A DNA stretch of 64,000 nt from Parabacteroides hominis (GCF_014287585.1 NZ_JACOOJ010000012.1:47246-111245); one strand, 5' to 3'; positions 35,113 through 44,016 are shown, numbered from the stretch's first letter. The notes: generated from the letters alone by a model not told the origin. Program-made: numbers and translations.

Positions 35113-35261
35113 CGAAAATAACCAATAAAAACTTTCCGATATAGTTAATCATCTTATATGCTTACATAATTTAGCGAAAGGTTTTGATATAGCGATTATA
35201 CTAATAGTGTTACTTTACTTAATGACATTGCAAAGATACGGGCACTTCCGGCCTCCTACAA

Positions 35262-35360
35262 TACCTATATGTGAGTAAAAAAACGCCTTTTGCTACCTAA
35301 TCAGGGTGATATTTGCGCACAATACCTACAAATAGGTAACACTGACATCTTTTTACCTAC
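35262..35360 (+). promoter_or_regulatory. phased array of four TACCTA boxes
   Basis: TACCTA starts at 35262, 35294, 35323 and 35354, with spacings of 32, 29 and 31 bases, near three helical turns. The third box is paired with TAGGTA (35333-35338) as a TACCTA-CAAA-TAGGTA palindrome. The last box ends 10 bases before the -33 element. This is a likely activator or repressor array for the operon starting at 35420. Confidence 0.7.
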
Positions 35361-35369
35361 TAATTGCGA

Positions 35370-35400
35370 TTGCACACCGTCCGTAGCCCCTCTAATTTTG
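35370..35400 (+). promoter_or_regulatory. promoter of the porin-imelysin operon
   Basis: TTGC at 35370-35373, a 19-base spacer, and TAATTTTG at 35393-35400, an exact TAnnTTTG match. The start codon follows 19 bases later. Confidence 0.7.
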
Positions 35401-35419
35401 CCAAAAATTAAAAAACGCA

Positions 35420-36760
35420 ATGAAAAGGTTAACTAATTTATTAACAATTACTCTACTAACCTCTTGTGCAACAGCATTTGCACAGGAACAAGAAGAAACA
35501 ACGACAGGAAAATCCGCAGTGGAACAGTCGGCAGACATTTATGCCGCCGGATATAATAAGTTCCGTTTCGGCGGATATGGGGAAATCCTCGCGAACTTTA
35601 TGGACTACGGCATCAACCGTTTCCGGGGTACGGACAACGGGAGCAAAAAAGACCATCGCAATTCGATCTCCATACCTCGTTTTGTCTTGGCTTTCGATTA
35701 CAAATTCAATTCCCAATGGGTATTAGGAGCAGAAATAGAATTTGAGGCAGGAGGTACGGGAAGTGCCTATGAGATAGAAAACACGGAAAACGGAGAATAC
35801 GAGATGGAAGTGGAAAAAGGCGGTGAAGTCGCTTTGGAACAATTCCACATCACACGTCTTGTCCATCCCGCCTTCAATGTCCGTGCCGGCCACCTGATCG
35901 TCCCGGTCGGTTTGACCAACGAGCATCACGAGCCGGTCAACTTCTTCGGAACTTCCCGCCCGGAAGGCGAAACGACTCTCCTTCCTTCCACCTGGCATGA
36001 GAACGGTATCGAAGTGTTCGGTACGTTCGGACGTAACTACTCGCGTTTCAACTACCAGGCTTTGGTCGTCGCCGGATTGAACGCCAACGGTTTCGACCGC
36101 AACACATGGGTCGCCGGCGGCAAGCAGGGATTGTTCGAAACAGACAACTTCACCTCGCCGGGCTACGTGGCGCGCCTGAACTATTTGGGAGTACCGGGGT
36201 TGAAAATAGGCGGTTCCTTCTATTATTGCCACAACACGGGAGCCAATTCCGACAAACCGGAAACCTACGTCAAATACGGAAACATCCCTTTGCGCATCTA
36301 TACGGCCGACCTGCAATATAAAAACAAATATGTCACCGCACGCGCAAACATGATATGCGGCGACCTGAGCAAAGCCGACGACCTCAGCAATGTCAACAAC
36401 CACCAGAGCGGCGGCTCGCCTTACACGCAGACAACCCCGATCGCCAAACGTGCGGTCAGCTACGGTGGCGAAGTGGGCTTCAACCTGCGTGCGCTTTGTA
36501 AAGACAACATGAGCGTGCCCGTGATCTACCCGTTCGTCCGCTACGAATACTACAACCCGCAGGAGAAAGGCGAAGGCAAACACACGATGGATTTACGCAA
36601 CAAAGTAAGCATGTGGACAGCCGGCGCCAACTGGTACGCCCTGCCGAACCTTGTCGTGAAGGCAGACTACACGACACGCAAAATCGGAGGTGGAAAATAT
36701 AACAGCGAAAACGAATTCAGCCTGGCTATCGCCTACATCGGCTGGTTCATCAGTAAATAA
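35420..36760 (+). CDS. outer membrane porin-like beta-barrel protein
   Basis: This 446-residue protein has a signal peptide (cleavage near AFAQEQ, residue about 22) and alternating beta-strand pattern with many aromatic-ended strands, ending in AIAYIGWFISK. Blocks such as RFGGYGEILANFMDYG and HLIVPVGLTNEHHEPVNFFG are typical of Bacteroidetes porins that resemble phosphate-selective or anion porins. It is the first gene of a plus-strand operon with imelysin and c-type heme proteins, so it may pass metal or an organic electron acceptor. Substrate unknown. Confidence 0.8.
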   Translation: MKRLTNLLTITLLTSCATAFAQEQEETTTGKSAVEQSADIYAAGYNKFRFGGYGEILANFMDYGINRFRGTDNGSKKDHRNSISIPRFVLAFDYKFNSQWVLGAEIEFEAGGTGSAYEIENTENGEYEMEVEKGGEVALEQFHITRLVHPAFNVRAGHLIVPVGLTNEHHEPVNFFGTSRPEGETTLLPSTWHENGIEVFGTFGRNYSRFNYQALVVAGLNANGFDRNTWVAGGKQGLFETDNFTSPGYVARLNYLGVPGLKIGGSFYYCHNTGANSDKPETYVKYGNIPLRIYTADLQYKNKYVTARANMICGDLSKADDLSNVNNHQSGGSPYTQTTPIAKRAVSYGGEVGFNLRALCKDNMSVPVIYPFVRYEYYNPQEKGEGKHTMDLRNKVSMWTAGANWYALPNLVVKADYTTRKIGGGKYNSENEFSLAIAYIGWFISK

Positions 36761-36795
36761 AAACAACATAAACAATTTAATAACTTATCAACAAA

Positions 36796-38061
36796 ATGAA
36801 AAAGAAAAATTATTTCTATCTGGCAGCCTTATCGCTCGCCATGACATTCTCGATGGGAGCATGTAGCGACAACGACGATCCGGAACCGGATGGTGGCGGA
36901 AAAGATCCGGTCAGCCTGGATTACAGTTCTGAAAACGCCAGTGCATGGGGCAACTATATGTATAACGTGGCAATGTTGCTGAACAACGATGCAACCACGC
37001 TCTACAACTCCTGGGTAACCGACTACGTCGATGAACAGGGTTCACACGGCCCGTACTCGACAATCTTCAAAGACCAGACTGCCGGAGCCTATAAAAGCCC
37101 GCTCGACTGTATCGGACAGATGATTGAAGGTGGAATGTGGAATATCGCCAACGAAGTAGGTGACGCCAAGATCAAGGACCCGTATACCAAATATACGAGC
37201 GGCGACAAGGAAGGCGGCCTTTATGCCGTCGAATCATGGTATAGCTGGCACTCGCGTGACGACTATACGAACAATATCTTTTCCATCCGTAACACATATT
37301 ACGGACGTATCGACGACAACGACGTGTCCAAAGTGGACGGAAACCTGAGCGCGTTCAACTCTTACAAGGACTTCGACGATGAAGGAGACATCGCAGAGCA
37401 CTCGCTCTCAAAACTGATCGCATCTACCAACCCGGCTCTCGACGAAGAAATCAAAACCCTGATTTTCGCTTCTGCAAAGGCGATCCAGGCTATTCCGCAG
37501 CCGTTCCGCAACAATATCGACAGTGAAGAATCTGTTGCGGCGATGAACACTTGCATGGAGCTGGCCAACCTGTTGCTAAACGAAGTAAAACCGTATGTAA
37601 ACGAAACTTTCAGCGATCCTGAATACGACGATGACCTGGATGCAATAGCCGAACAGTTTGTCGATGCGGTCGTTCTTCCGACCTACAAAGACTTGCAGGA
37701 AAAGAACAAACTTTTGCTGGATGCGGTGAACCAGTTCAGACAGAACCCAAGCAACGACAACTTCGAAAAGGCTTGCAACTTATGGATCACGGCACGCGAA
37801 CCGTGGGAAAAGAGCGAAGCCTTCCTTATCGGCCCGGTTGACAACTTAGGTCTGGACCCGAACATGGACAGCTGGCCTTTGGACCAGAACGGTATCGTAC
37901 AGGTATTGAACTCCCAGAACTGGGATGATCTGGAATGGAGCGGAAACTTTGACGAAGAAGATGAAGCCATCGGGGCCGCACAGAGCGTACGTGGTTACCA
38001 TACATTGGAATATCTCCTGTTCAAAGACGGACAACCCCGTACTGTTGACGGAGCAAAATAA
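36796..38061 (+). CDS. imelysin family (IrpA/EfeO-like) lipoprotein
   Basis: This 421-residue lipoprotein has its lipid-attachment Cys at residue 23 (MGAC). It is largely helical and matches the imelysin family, which is implicated in iron uptake. The family motif GxHxxE is present as GYHTLE at about residues 400-405, only 16 residues from the end. The region QNWDDLEWSGNF and a WxxxREPWEKSEAF helix are also family-like. It lies 35 bases after the porin and 19 bases before the di-heme protein. Binding of iron or another metal at the cell envelope is the likely role. Confidence 0.9.
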   Translation: MKKKNYFYLAALSLAMTFSMGACSDNDDPEPDGGGKDPVSLDYSSENASAWGNYMYNVAMLLNNDATTLYNSWVTDYVDEQGSHGPYSTIFKDQTAGAYKSPLDCIGQMIEGGMWNIANEVGDAKIKDPYTKYTSGDKEGGLYAVESWYSWHSRDDYTNNIFSIRNTYYGRIDDNDVSKVDGNLSAFNSYKDFDDEGDIAEHSLSKLIASTNPALDEEIKTLIFASAKAIQAIPQPFRNNIDSEESVAAMNTCMELANLLLNEVKPYVNETFSDPEYDDDLDAIAEQFVDAVVLPTYKDLQEKNKLLLDAVNQFRQNPSNDNFEKACNLWITAREPWEKSEAFLIGPVDNLGLDPNMDSWPLDQNGIVQVLNSQNWDDLEWSGNFDEEDEAIGAAQSVRGYHTLEYLLFKDGQPRTVDGAK

Positions 38062-38080
38062 ACGTGCATCTAAGACATAT

Positions 38081-39514
38081 ATGAAGCAATTTTACGTGTT
38101 AACATCCTCACTATTCCTGCTCTTTGCATGCGCTGCCTGTGAAGAGCAGGATAAAATGGATATGGATAAAATAAATGTCCCGAACGGATATGCGCTGTCA
38201 GCAGGGACTTCAACGATTTTCCTAAACTCATCGGTCGCCTATGACACGAACGCCGACTGGATAACAGGAGCCAACTCGATCCGTTTCAACAATGGCGACG
38301 GTCTCTACGACGACGTACGCACCAGCAACAACGGTGACGGAGGCGGCCTCGGACCTGTCTATGCCGGTTATTCCTGCGGCAGTTGCCATCGCAACGCAGG
38401 AAGGACCAAGCCGACATTGTGGGAAAACGGGGGATCGGGCAACTACGGTTTCTCTTCCATGCTTGTCTATATTTCCCGCCGCAACGGTGCTTTCTTCCGC
38501 GACTACGGGCGGGTATTGCACGACCAGGCCATCTACGGCGTCAAACCGGAAGGCAAGTTGTCCGTCAAATACGACAAGCAGACTTTTTCTTTCCCCGACG
38601 GGGAGACTTACGAACTATGCAAACCCAATTACACGATAACCGAATGGTATAAAGACAGTATCGCCCCGGAAGATTTGTTCTGTACCGTACGCATCCCGTT
38701 ACGCCACGTCGGCATGGGGCAGATGATGGCGATCGACCGCCGGGAAATCGAAGCGCTTGCAGCCAAAAGCAATTATCCCGAATACGGCATCAGCGGACGT
38801 TGCAACTATATCACCGAGAAGGGTGTCACCGGTGTCGGCCTTTCCGGCAACAAGGCGCAGCATCTCGACCTGACCGTCGAACTGGGTTTTTCAAGCGACA
38901 TGGGCGTGACCAACAGCCGCTATCCGGAAGAGATTTGCGAAGGGCAGGCTCAGATCAACCAGGGCAGCATGATGGGACTCTCGTACGACCAGCTCGATAT
39001 ATCGACCGCCGATATGGAAGATGTGGACCTGTATATGCAAAGCCTCGGCGTGCCGGCGCGGCGCAACATAAACGACCCTCAGGTCATCTTGGGAGAACAA
39101 AAGTTTTACGAGGCGAAATGCCATCTCTGCCACGTCACTACGCTGCATACGCAAGCGGGCGGTTCCACGCTGCTCAACGGCACACGTTTGCCGTGGCTCG
39201 GCGGACAGACCATCCATCCTTATTCGGATTTCCTGCTGCATGACATGGGGTCGGAAATCATGGGAGTCGGGTTGAACGACAATTATGTCAGCGGCTTAGC
39301 ACGAGGAAACGAATGGCGTACCACGCCGCTCTGGGGCATCGGACTGCAGGAGAAAGTCAACGGTCATACCTATTTCCTCCACGACGGACGCGCCCGCAAC
39401 CTGACGGAAGCCATCATGTGGCACGGCGGCGAAGGGGAAGCCTCTAAAAATTTATTCAAACAAATGAGCAAGGAAGAGCGTGAGGCAGTGATCGCATTCC
39501 TCAACTCCTTATAA
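38081..39514 (+). CDS. di-heme oxidoreductase (DUF1111/DHOR) lipoprotein
   Basis: This 477-residue lipoprotein (lipobox Cys20 in ACAAC) has two c-type heme sites, CGSCH at residues 99-103 and CHLCH at 347-351, as in the putative di-heme thiol oxidoreductase/peroxidase family. The start at 38081 (MKQFYVLTSS) is chosen over an in-frame start inside the imelysin gene. The C-terminal GRARNLTEAIMWHGGEGE and final helix are typical of cytochrome c peroxidase relatives. Its position between imelysin and a porin matches the imelysin-DHOR pairing known from iron-uptake loci. Confidence 0.9.
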   Translation: MKQFYVLTSSLFLLFACAACEEQDKMDMDKINVPNGYALSAGTSTIFLNSSVAYDTNADWITGANSIRFNNGDGLYDDVRTSNNGDGGGLGPVYAGYSCGSCHRNAGRTKPTLWENGGSGNYGFSSMLVYISRRNGAFFRDYGRVLHDQAIYGVKPEGKLSVKYDKQTFSFPDGETYELCKPNYTITEWYKDSIAPEDLFCTVRIPLRHVGMGQMMAIDRREIEALAAKSNYPEYGISGRCNYITEKGVTGVGLSGNKAQHLDLTVELGFSSDMGVTNSRYPEEICEGQAQINQGSMMGLSYDQLDISTADMEDVDLYMQSLGVPARRNINDPQVILGEQKFYEAKCHLCHVTTLHTQAGGSTLLNGTRLPWLGGQTIHPYSDFLLHDMGSEIMGVGLNDNYVSGLARGNEWRTTPLWGIGLQEKVNGHTYFLHDGRARNLTEAIMWHGGEGEASKNLFKQMSKEEREAVIAFLNSL

Positions 39515-39536
39515 TTTATCCATAAGACAGACTAAA

Positions 39537-40751
39537 ATGAAACAACTGATAATCATAATTGCGGCATTATTACTCTTACCGTTGACCGTCATGGCCCAAT
39601 ATGAGGAAGATACGGAAAACGGTGTCGTATCATTAAACGGCAAAGAAGGTTTTACGATCGCTACCAAGAAGGGGGATTTTGTTTTCAAACCTTATATGTT
39701 GGTTCAGACCAGCGCTAACATCAACTACTACGACGATGAAGGGCTGGACCCGGCCTACAATCAGGACAATATACACAACAGCGGTTTCTCGATCCCCTAC
39801 GCCATCCTCGGTTTCACGGGCAAGGCATTCGATCGGGTGACATTCAACCTCTCCATCAATGCCGCCGGAAGCGGAGGAAACATCCTGCAACAGGCTTGGT
39901 TCGACGTAGAGATGAAGAAGAGCTTCGCCATACGTGTCGGCAAGTTCAAGACTCCGTTCTCGCACGCTTACCTGACTACGCTGGGCGAGACGTTAATGCC
40001 GACATTGCCGGCATCGCTCACCTCATCCGTTATCCTGCCTTATTCCCTTAATGCCGTGACACCGAATATCGGCATGGGATTCGACCTCGGAGTGGAAGTA
40101 CACGGGTTGGTTAAAGAGAAGTTCGGCTACGAAGTGGGGATTTTCAACGGAACGGGAAGCTCCGTCAACGTGGCGTCCAAAACGTTCAGCGACGACTGGC
40201 ATATCCCGTCATTGCTGTATGCCGGCCGCGTCACTTATATGCCGAAAGGAGTCATGCCGTCAAACCAGGGTAGCCCGAACCGCTTGAAGGAAGACAAGAT
40301 GTTGTTCGGTCTTTCCACTTCATTGAATGTGGAGAGCGAAAGCGAAAGTACGAACGACTTCCGGGCAGGAGCCGAATTCGCCATGTTGAAGAACCGCCTG
40401 TATCTCGGCGCTGAAATCTATTATATGAATGTTGGTTTTACCAAACGGCAGAAAATCGACGAGAGCTATAACTATTTAGGAGGTTACGTGCAAGGCGGTT
40501 ATTTCGTTACCAACAAATTGCAGGCAACAGCCCGCTATGACTTCTTCAACCGCAACGGATTGGACACAAACGGTTTCCTGAATATGCCGGCTGTCGGTTT
40601 CAACTATTTCTTCACCGGCTGCAACCTGAAACTGCAAGCCATGTATCAATTCATCGGACGTACCGGGCATGACACGCAGCTTGACCGCGACAACGACGAC
40701 TTAGGATTGGCCATGCATTCCGGAACCGTTTTACTTCAGTACACTTTCTAA
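39537..40751 (+). CDS. phosphate-selective-porin-like outer membrane protein
   Basis: This 404-residue beta-barrel protein has a signal peptide (cleavage near VMAQYE, residue about 21) and ends with an outer membrane C-terminal strand (TVLLQYTF, Phe last). Blocks FKPYMLVQTSANINYYDDE and FAIRVGKFKTPFSHAYLTTLGE are typical of the OprO/OprP porin family in Bacteroidetes. It lies 22 bases after the di-heme gene and 10 before the heme lipoprotein, so it is the second porin of the same operon. Confidence 0.85.
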   Translation: MKQLIIIIAALLLLPLTVMAQYEEDTENGVVSLNGKEGFTIATKKGDFVFKPYMLVQTSANINYYDDEGLDPAYNQDNIHNSGFSIPYAILGFTGKAFDRVTFNLSINAAGSGGNILQQAWFDVEMKKSFAIRVGKFKTPFSHAYLTTLGETLMPTLPASLTSSVILPYSLNAVTPNIGMGFDLGVEVHGLVKEKFGYEVGIFNGTGSSVNVASKTFSDDWHIPSLLYAGRVTYMPKGVMPSNQGSPNRLKEDKMLFGLSTSLNVESESESTNDFRAGAEFAMLKNRLYLGAEIYYMNVGFTKRQKIDESYNYLGGYVQGGYFVTNKLQATARYDFFNRNGLDTNGFLNMPAVGFNYFFTGCNLKLQAMYQFIGRTGHDTQLDRDNDDLGLAMHSGTVLLQYTF

Positions 40752-40761
40752 TCGTAACGTC

Positions 40762-41472
40762 ATGAAAAGAGAAGTTTATTCATGCATCTTCGGACTGTTG
40801 CTCTTTTCCGGTCTTGCCATCTCCTGTGACGATGGCAAGATATATGATGAAAACAGTCAGACGGAAAGAGAGGGAGGAACGGTGAAGTTGACCGCCAAAA
40901 TCAGCGGGGTCGATTCCTGGCCGGGCGGCTACAGCGTCGTGCTGGCCGGATTCACTCCCGACAATGCTTTCGCCCAAACGGCAAAAGGGATTAGCCAGAC
41001 GGCCGACGGGACGATAGACATGGTCTTGGCCGGTATTCCCGGCGAAGTCACGCAGATCGAAGTTTGTGTCATCAACAAGCTGCGTAAAAGGATCGCCAGC
41101 TTTTATACCGCCGACTACACGGAACAGGCGGATACCATACGCCTGGATGCCGGAAACCTGGATGCCGGCATGTTCAACAGCATCCAGACCGAAATCTTCA
41201 ACCGTTCCTGTACGGCTTGCCACGGAGGGAGCACGGAACCTGCTGCGGGGCTGTACCTCACGGAAGGGAAAAGCTACAAGGCCCTGGTCGATGTCGTGGC
41301 CGATAAAAGCGAAGAAGGGCTGAAGCTGGTCAAGCCGGGAAGTGCGGAGGAAAGTTTCCTACACGTCATCCTGCACGAAAACATTGTCAAATACGATCAT
41401 ACCAACATCATCACAACGTCCAGCACCCTGACGTTGCTCGACGATTGGATCAATAACGGAGCTAAAGAATAA
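40762..41472 (+). CDS. mono-heme c-type lipoprotein
   Basis: This 236-residue lipoprotein (lipobox Cys22 in AISC) has an N-terminal beta domain and a C-terminal cytochrome-c-like part with one heme motif, CTACH, at residues 150-154. It ends with LTLLDDWINNGAK, the usual last helix of small cytochromes. Together with the di-heme protein this gives three heme sites in one operon. It probably carries electrons in the outer membrane or periplasm. Confidence 0.82.
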   Translation: MKREVYSCIFGLLLFSGLAISCDDGKIYDENSQTEREGGTVKLTAKISGVDSWPGGYSVVLAGFTPDNAFAQTAKGISQTADGTIDMVLAGIPGEVTQIEVCVINKLRKRIASFYTADYTEQADTIRLDAGNLDAGMFNSIQTEIFNRSCTACHGGSTEPAAGLYLTEGKSYKALVDVVADKSEEGLKLVKPGSAEESFLHVILHENIVKYDHTNIITTSSTLTLLDDWINNGAKE

Positions 41473-41487
41473 GAAAGCACATACTAC

Positions 41488-42642
41488 ATGGATTATATCA
41501 AAAAGACATATACAGACAAAGCTGTCGAAGTTCAAATTTCTACTTTTACCGGGAAAGGCGGGGTTGCCGAATATCACGTCCTGCTTGCTATTACGGACCG
41601 GACTTTGCCGTTTTCCGGACAACTTCAGAATATCCAACGGGCCTACGCGGCAGTTGTCCAGGAGGCGTTGCCCGACAATGCGACCGCCGTCTTCCGCCGC
41701 TATTTCCTGAGCGACGCAGCCAACCAGGCCGACTTGGTGATGGCTTGGGAATGCGAAAATTCCTATTGCCCGCTTTCCGTTGTGGAGCAGGCTCCGCTGA
41801 ACGGGAGCAAAATAGCCATGTGGACTTGGTTCCAGACCGGTATCGCCGTCGAAACGATCAAAAACGGAATGTCGAAAGCCGAACATAACCATTATACGCA
41901 ATACTGGACCGGCGGCTCTTGCAACAGGGCATCCAACTCCGAGTACCAGACCCGGCTTTTGCTGAACGATTACGTCTTGCAACTGACCGAGCAGGGATGT
42001 AAATTGGCAAACGATTGCATCCGTACCTGGTTCTTCGTCCAAAACGTGGATGTCAACTATGCCGGCGTCGTCAAAGCCCGCAAAGAGGTTTTCTTCACGC
42101 AAGACCTGACGGAAAAGACCCATTATATCTCCAGTACGGGAATAGAGGGGCGCCATGCCGATCCGGACGTTTTTGTCCAGATGGATACCTATGCCGTAAA
42201 AGGCTTGCAGCCCGGACAAATCCAGTTCCTCTATGCTCCCACCCACCTGAATCCGACATACGAATACGGGGTGACCTTCGAGCGGGGGACAGCCGTAACC
42301 TATGGCGACCGGAAACAAATCTTTATTTCCGGGACTGCAAGTATCGACAACAAAGGCGAGATCGTATATCCGGGCGATATCCTGAAGCAGACGGAACGCA
42401 TGCTGGAAAACATCGACACCTTGCTCCAGGAAGCAGATGCCGGATTAGAGGACATCATGCAGGCGATCGTCTATTTGCGCGATCCGGCTGATTACGTCGT
42501 CGTCAAGCAATATATCGAAAGCCGCTATCCGTCATTTCCACACCTGATCGTACATGCTCCCGTGTGCCGTCCGGGCTGGCTGATCGAAACGGAATGCATA
42601 GCTGTCGTACCGGCGGATGCACCTCAATATGCATGCTTATAA
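41488..42642 (+). CDS. large Rid (YjgF) superfamily protein, apparently three Rid-like lobes
   Basis: This 384-residue cytoplasmic protein has a clear C-terminal Rid domain (about 255-378: IFISGTASIDNKGEIVYPGD, then ENIDTLLQEADAGLEDIMQA, then PVCRPGWLIETECIAV). Two earlier stretches (about 1-110 and 115-245) also show Rid-like strand-helix patterns. RidA is a homotrimer with active sites between subunits, so a single chain of three lobes could be a fused trimer. A conserved Cys-Arg followed at +7 by Glu recalls chorismatases (FkbO/Hyg5 type), which share this fold. Function unknown. It lies 15 bases after the heme lipoprotein. Confidence 0.75.
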   Translation: MDYIKKTYTDKAVEVQISTFTGKGGVAEYHVLLAITDRTLPFSGQLQNIQRAYAAVVQEALPDNATAVFRRYFLSDAANQADLVMAWECENSYCPLSVVEQAPLNGSKIAMWTWFQTGIAVETIKNGMSKAEHNHYTQYWTGGSCNRASNSEYQTRLLLNDYVLQLTEQGCKLANDCIRTWFFVQNVDVNYAGVVKARKEVFFTQDLTEKTHYISSTGIEGRHADPDVFVQMDTYAVKGLQPGQIQFLYAPTHLNPTYEYGVTFERGTAVTYGDRKQIFISGTASIDNKGEIVYPGDILKQTERMLENIDTLLQEADAGLEDIMQAIVYLRDPADYVVVKQYIESRYPSFPHLIVHAPVCRPGWLIETECIAVVPADAPQYACL

Positions 42643-42658
42643 TCAACCTACTATACTA

Positions 42659-43363
42659 ATGATAAAAGATATGGAAAACATGAAAAACGGAAAATACAGG
42701 GAAACAAGCAAGATGAGTGACCTGATATGCGAGAATTATCCGATGGTCCTTGTGATGAGCCGCTTCGGTATCGACCTGGGGTTCGGAGAGAAAAACATCG
42801 GGGAAGTATGCCGGCAGAATAAGATCGACACACATACTTTCCTGACTGTCGTCAACTTTCTGACGGAAACGAAGACAGTCCCGGTAGCGGAGGTCCATAA
42901 GGATATCTCCATCTCCTCGCTTATCACTTATCTGCATAATGCACACGACTATTTCCTGAACTTCCGTCTTCCCCATATCCGCCACAAGCTGACAGAGGCG
43001 ATCGTGAGTTGCCCGAAAGATGTGGCTTTCGTGATCCGCCGCTTCTTCGACGAATATGCCGAAGAGGTACACAAGCATATGTCGTACGAAGAGAAAACCG
43101 TCTTCCCGTATGTCCGCAATTTGCTGGAAGGGAAGAAAGACCCGAAATACAATATCACCATCTTCCGTAAGCGGCACGACCAGATCGAGATGAAAATCAC
43201 GGAACTGAAGAACCTGATCCTGAAGTATTATCCGGGACCGGACAGTAACTTGCTCAACAGTGTCTTGTTCGATATTTTCGCAACGGAACAGGACCTTGCC
43301 TCTCATAACCGGGTAGAAGACTACATCTTCGTGCCTGCTATTTTGTCTTTAGAAAAACAATAA
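42659..43363 (+). CDS. hemerythrin-domain protein with degenerate ScdA-like N-terminus
   Basis: This protein of about 234 residues has an N-terminal block (SDLICENYPMVLVMSRFGID) like the ScdA/RIC family but with GFGEKN where those proteins have paired cysteines. The hemerythrin four-helix part follows, with likely di-iron ligands in YLHNAHDYF, HKHMSYEEKTVFPY, KRHDQIE and SHNRVEDYIF. It may bind oxygen or nitric oxide, or store or repair iron sites. The start is chosen after the Rid stop; 42671 or 42680 are alternatives. It is 11 bases before the regulator gene. A paralogue is at 49578. Confidence 0.82.
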   Translation: MIKDMENMKNGKYRETSKMSDLICENYPMVLVMSRFGIDLGFGEKNIGEVCRQNKIDTHTFLTVVNFLTETKTVPVAEVHKDISISSLITYLHNAHDYFLNFRLPHIRHKLTEAIVSCPKDVAFVIRRFFDEYAEEVHKHMSYEEKTVFPYVRNLLEGKKDPKYNITIFRKRHDQIEMKITELKNLILKYYPGPDSNLLNSVLFDIFATEQDLASHNRVEDYIFVPAILSLEKQ

Positions 43364-43374
43364 AACCACCTGCC

Positions 43375-43983
43375 ATGTCCACTAACATTAAAATTGCGAT
43401 AGCCGAATCGTCCGCCATCATCCGGTGCGGACTGGAAACGCTGCTGAAACGCTTACCCGGATTCCGTATCCAGATATCCGAGATTACAGCGGCAGACTGT
43501 CTGACAGAGGGCTTACGCATTTATAAGCCGGACATTCTGATTATGAATCCTTCCATTCCGGGGAGCTTCAACCTGCAACATCTGAAAGACGAATGCGGTT
43601 GTCCGGATATGAAATGCTTCGCCCTTCTATATAATGTGAGCGACCCGTTCCTACTTCGCCCTTACGACGACCAGATATCCGTGTACGACAGCGCGGACGA
43701 GTTGAAACATAAACTGGAACGCCTCAACGCCGAAGAAGTTCCGCCCGAAGAAGAAGAAAACGACGACCAGCAGACACTGAGCAGCCGGGAAAAAGAAATT
43801 GTCGTCTGTGTGGTGAAAGGAATGACAAACCGGGAAATTGCAGACCGGTTGTACCTGTCCACCCACACCGTTATCACCCACCGCCGGAACATCGCCCGGA
43901 AATTGCAGGTGCACAGTGCCAGCGGCTTGACCGTCTATGCCATCGTGAACAAATTGATAGAGTTGAAGGACTTGAACGGCTAA
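43375..43983 (+). CDS. LuxR/NarL-type regulator with pseudo-receiver domain
   Basis: This 202-residue protein has an N-terminal receiver-like domain and a C-terminal LuxR helix-turn-helix (SSREKEIVVCVVKGMTNREI, then HTVITHRRNIARKL, residues 136-177). The receiver lacks the key residues: the acidic pair is Glu11-Ser12, the phospho-acceptor position is Asn58 (DILIMNPSIPG), and the conserved Lys position holds Tyr or Asp (SVYDSADE). It therefore probably does not respond by phosphorylation. It follows the hemerythrin gene by 11 bases. It is a candidate binder for the TACCTA array at the operon promoter. Confidence 0.87.
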   Translation: MSTNIKIAIAESSAIIRCGLETLLKRLPGFRIQISEITAADCLTEGLRIYKPDILIMNPSIPGSFNLQHLKDECGCPDMKCFALLYNVSDPFLLRPYDDQISVYDSADELKHKLERLNAEEVPPEEEENDDQQTLSSREKEIVVCVVKGMTNREIADRLYLSTHTVITHRRNIARKLQVHSASGLTVYAIVNKLIELKDLNG

Positions 43984-44016
43984 AAAACAGTACCGTTCCT
44001 TACGTTATTAAGTAAT

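Noticed and set aside
34810..35121. Small open frames of 60-95 codons on both strands
   Set aside because: They run through the inverted-repeat element and its hairpins. Similar peptides come from both copies only because the DNA is repeated.
37925..38080. Longer N-terminus for the di-heme protein
   Set aside because: It overlaps the imelysin gene out of frame, while the ATG at 38081 gives a proper lipoprotein signal.
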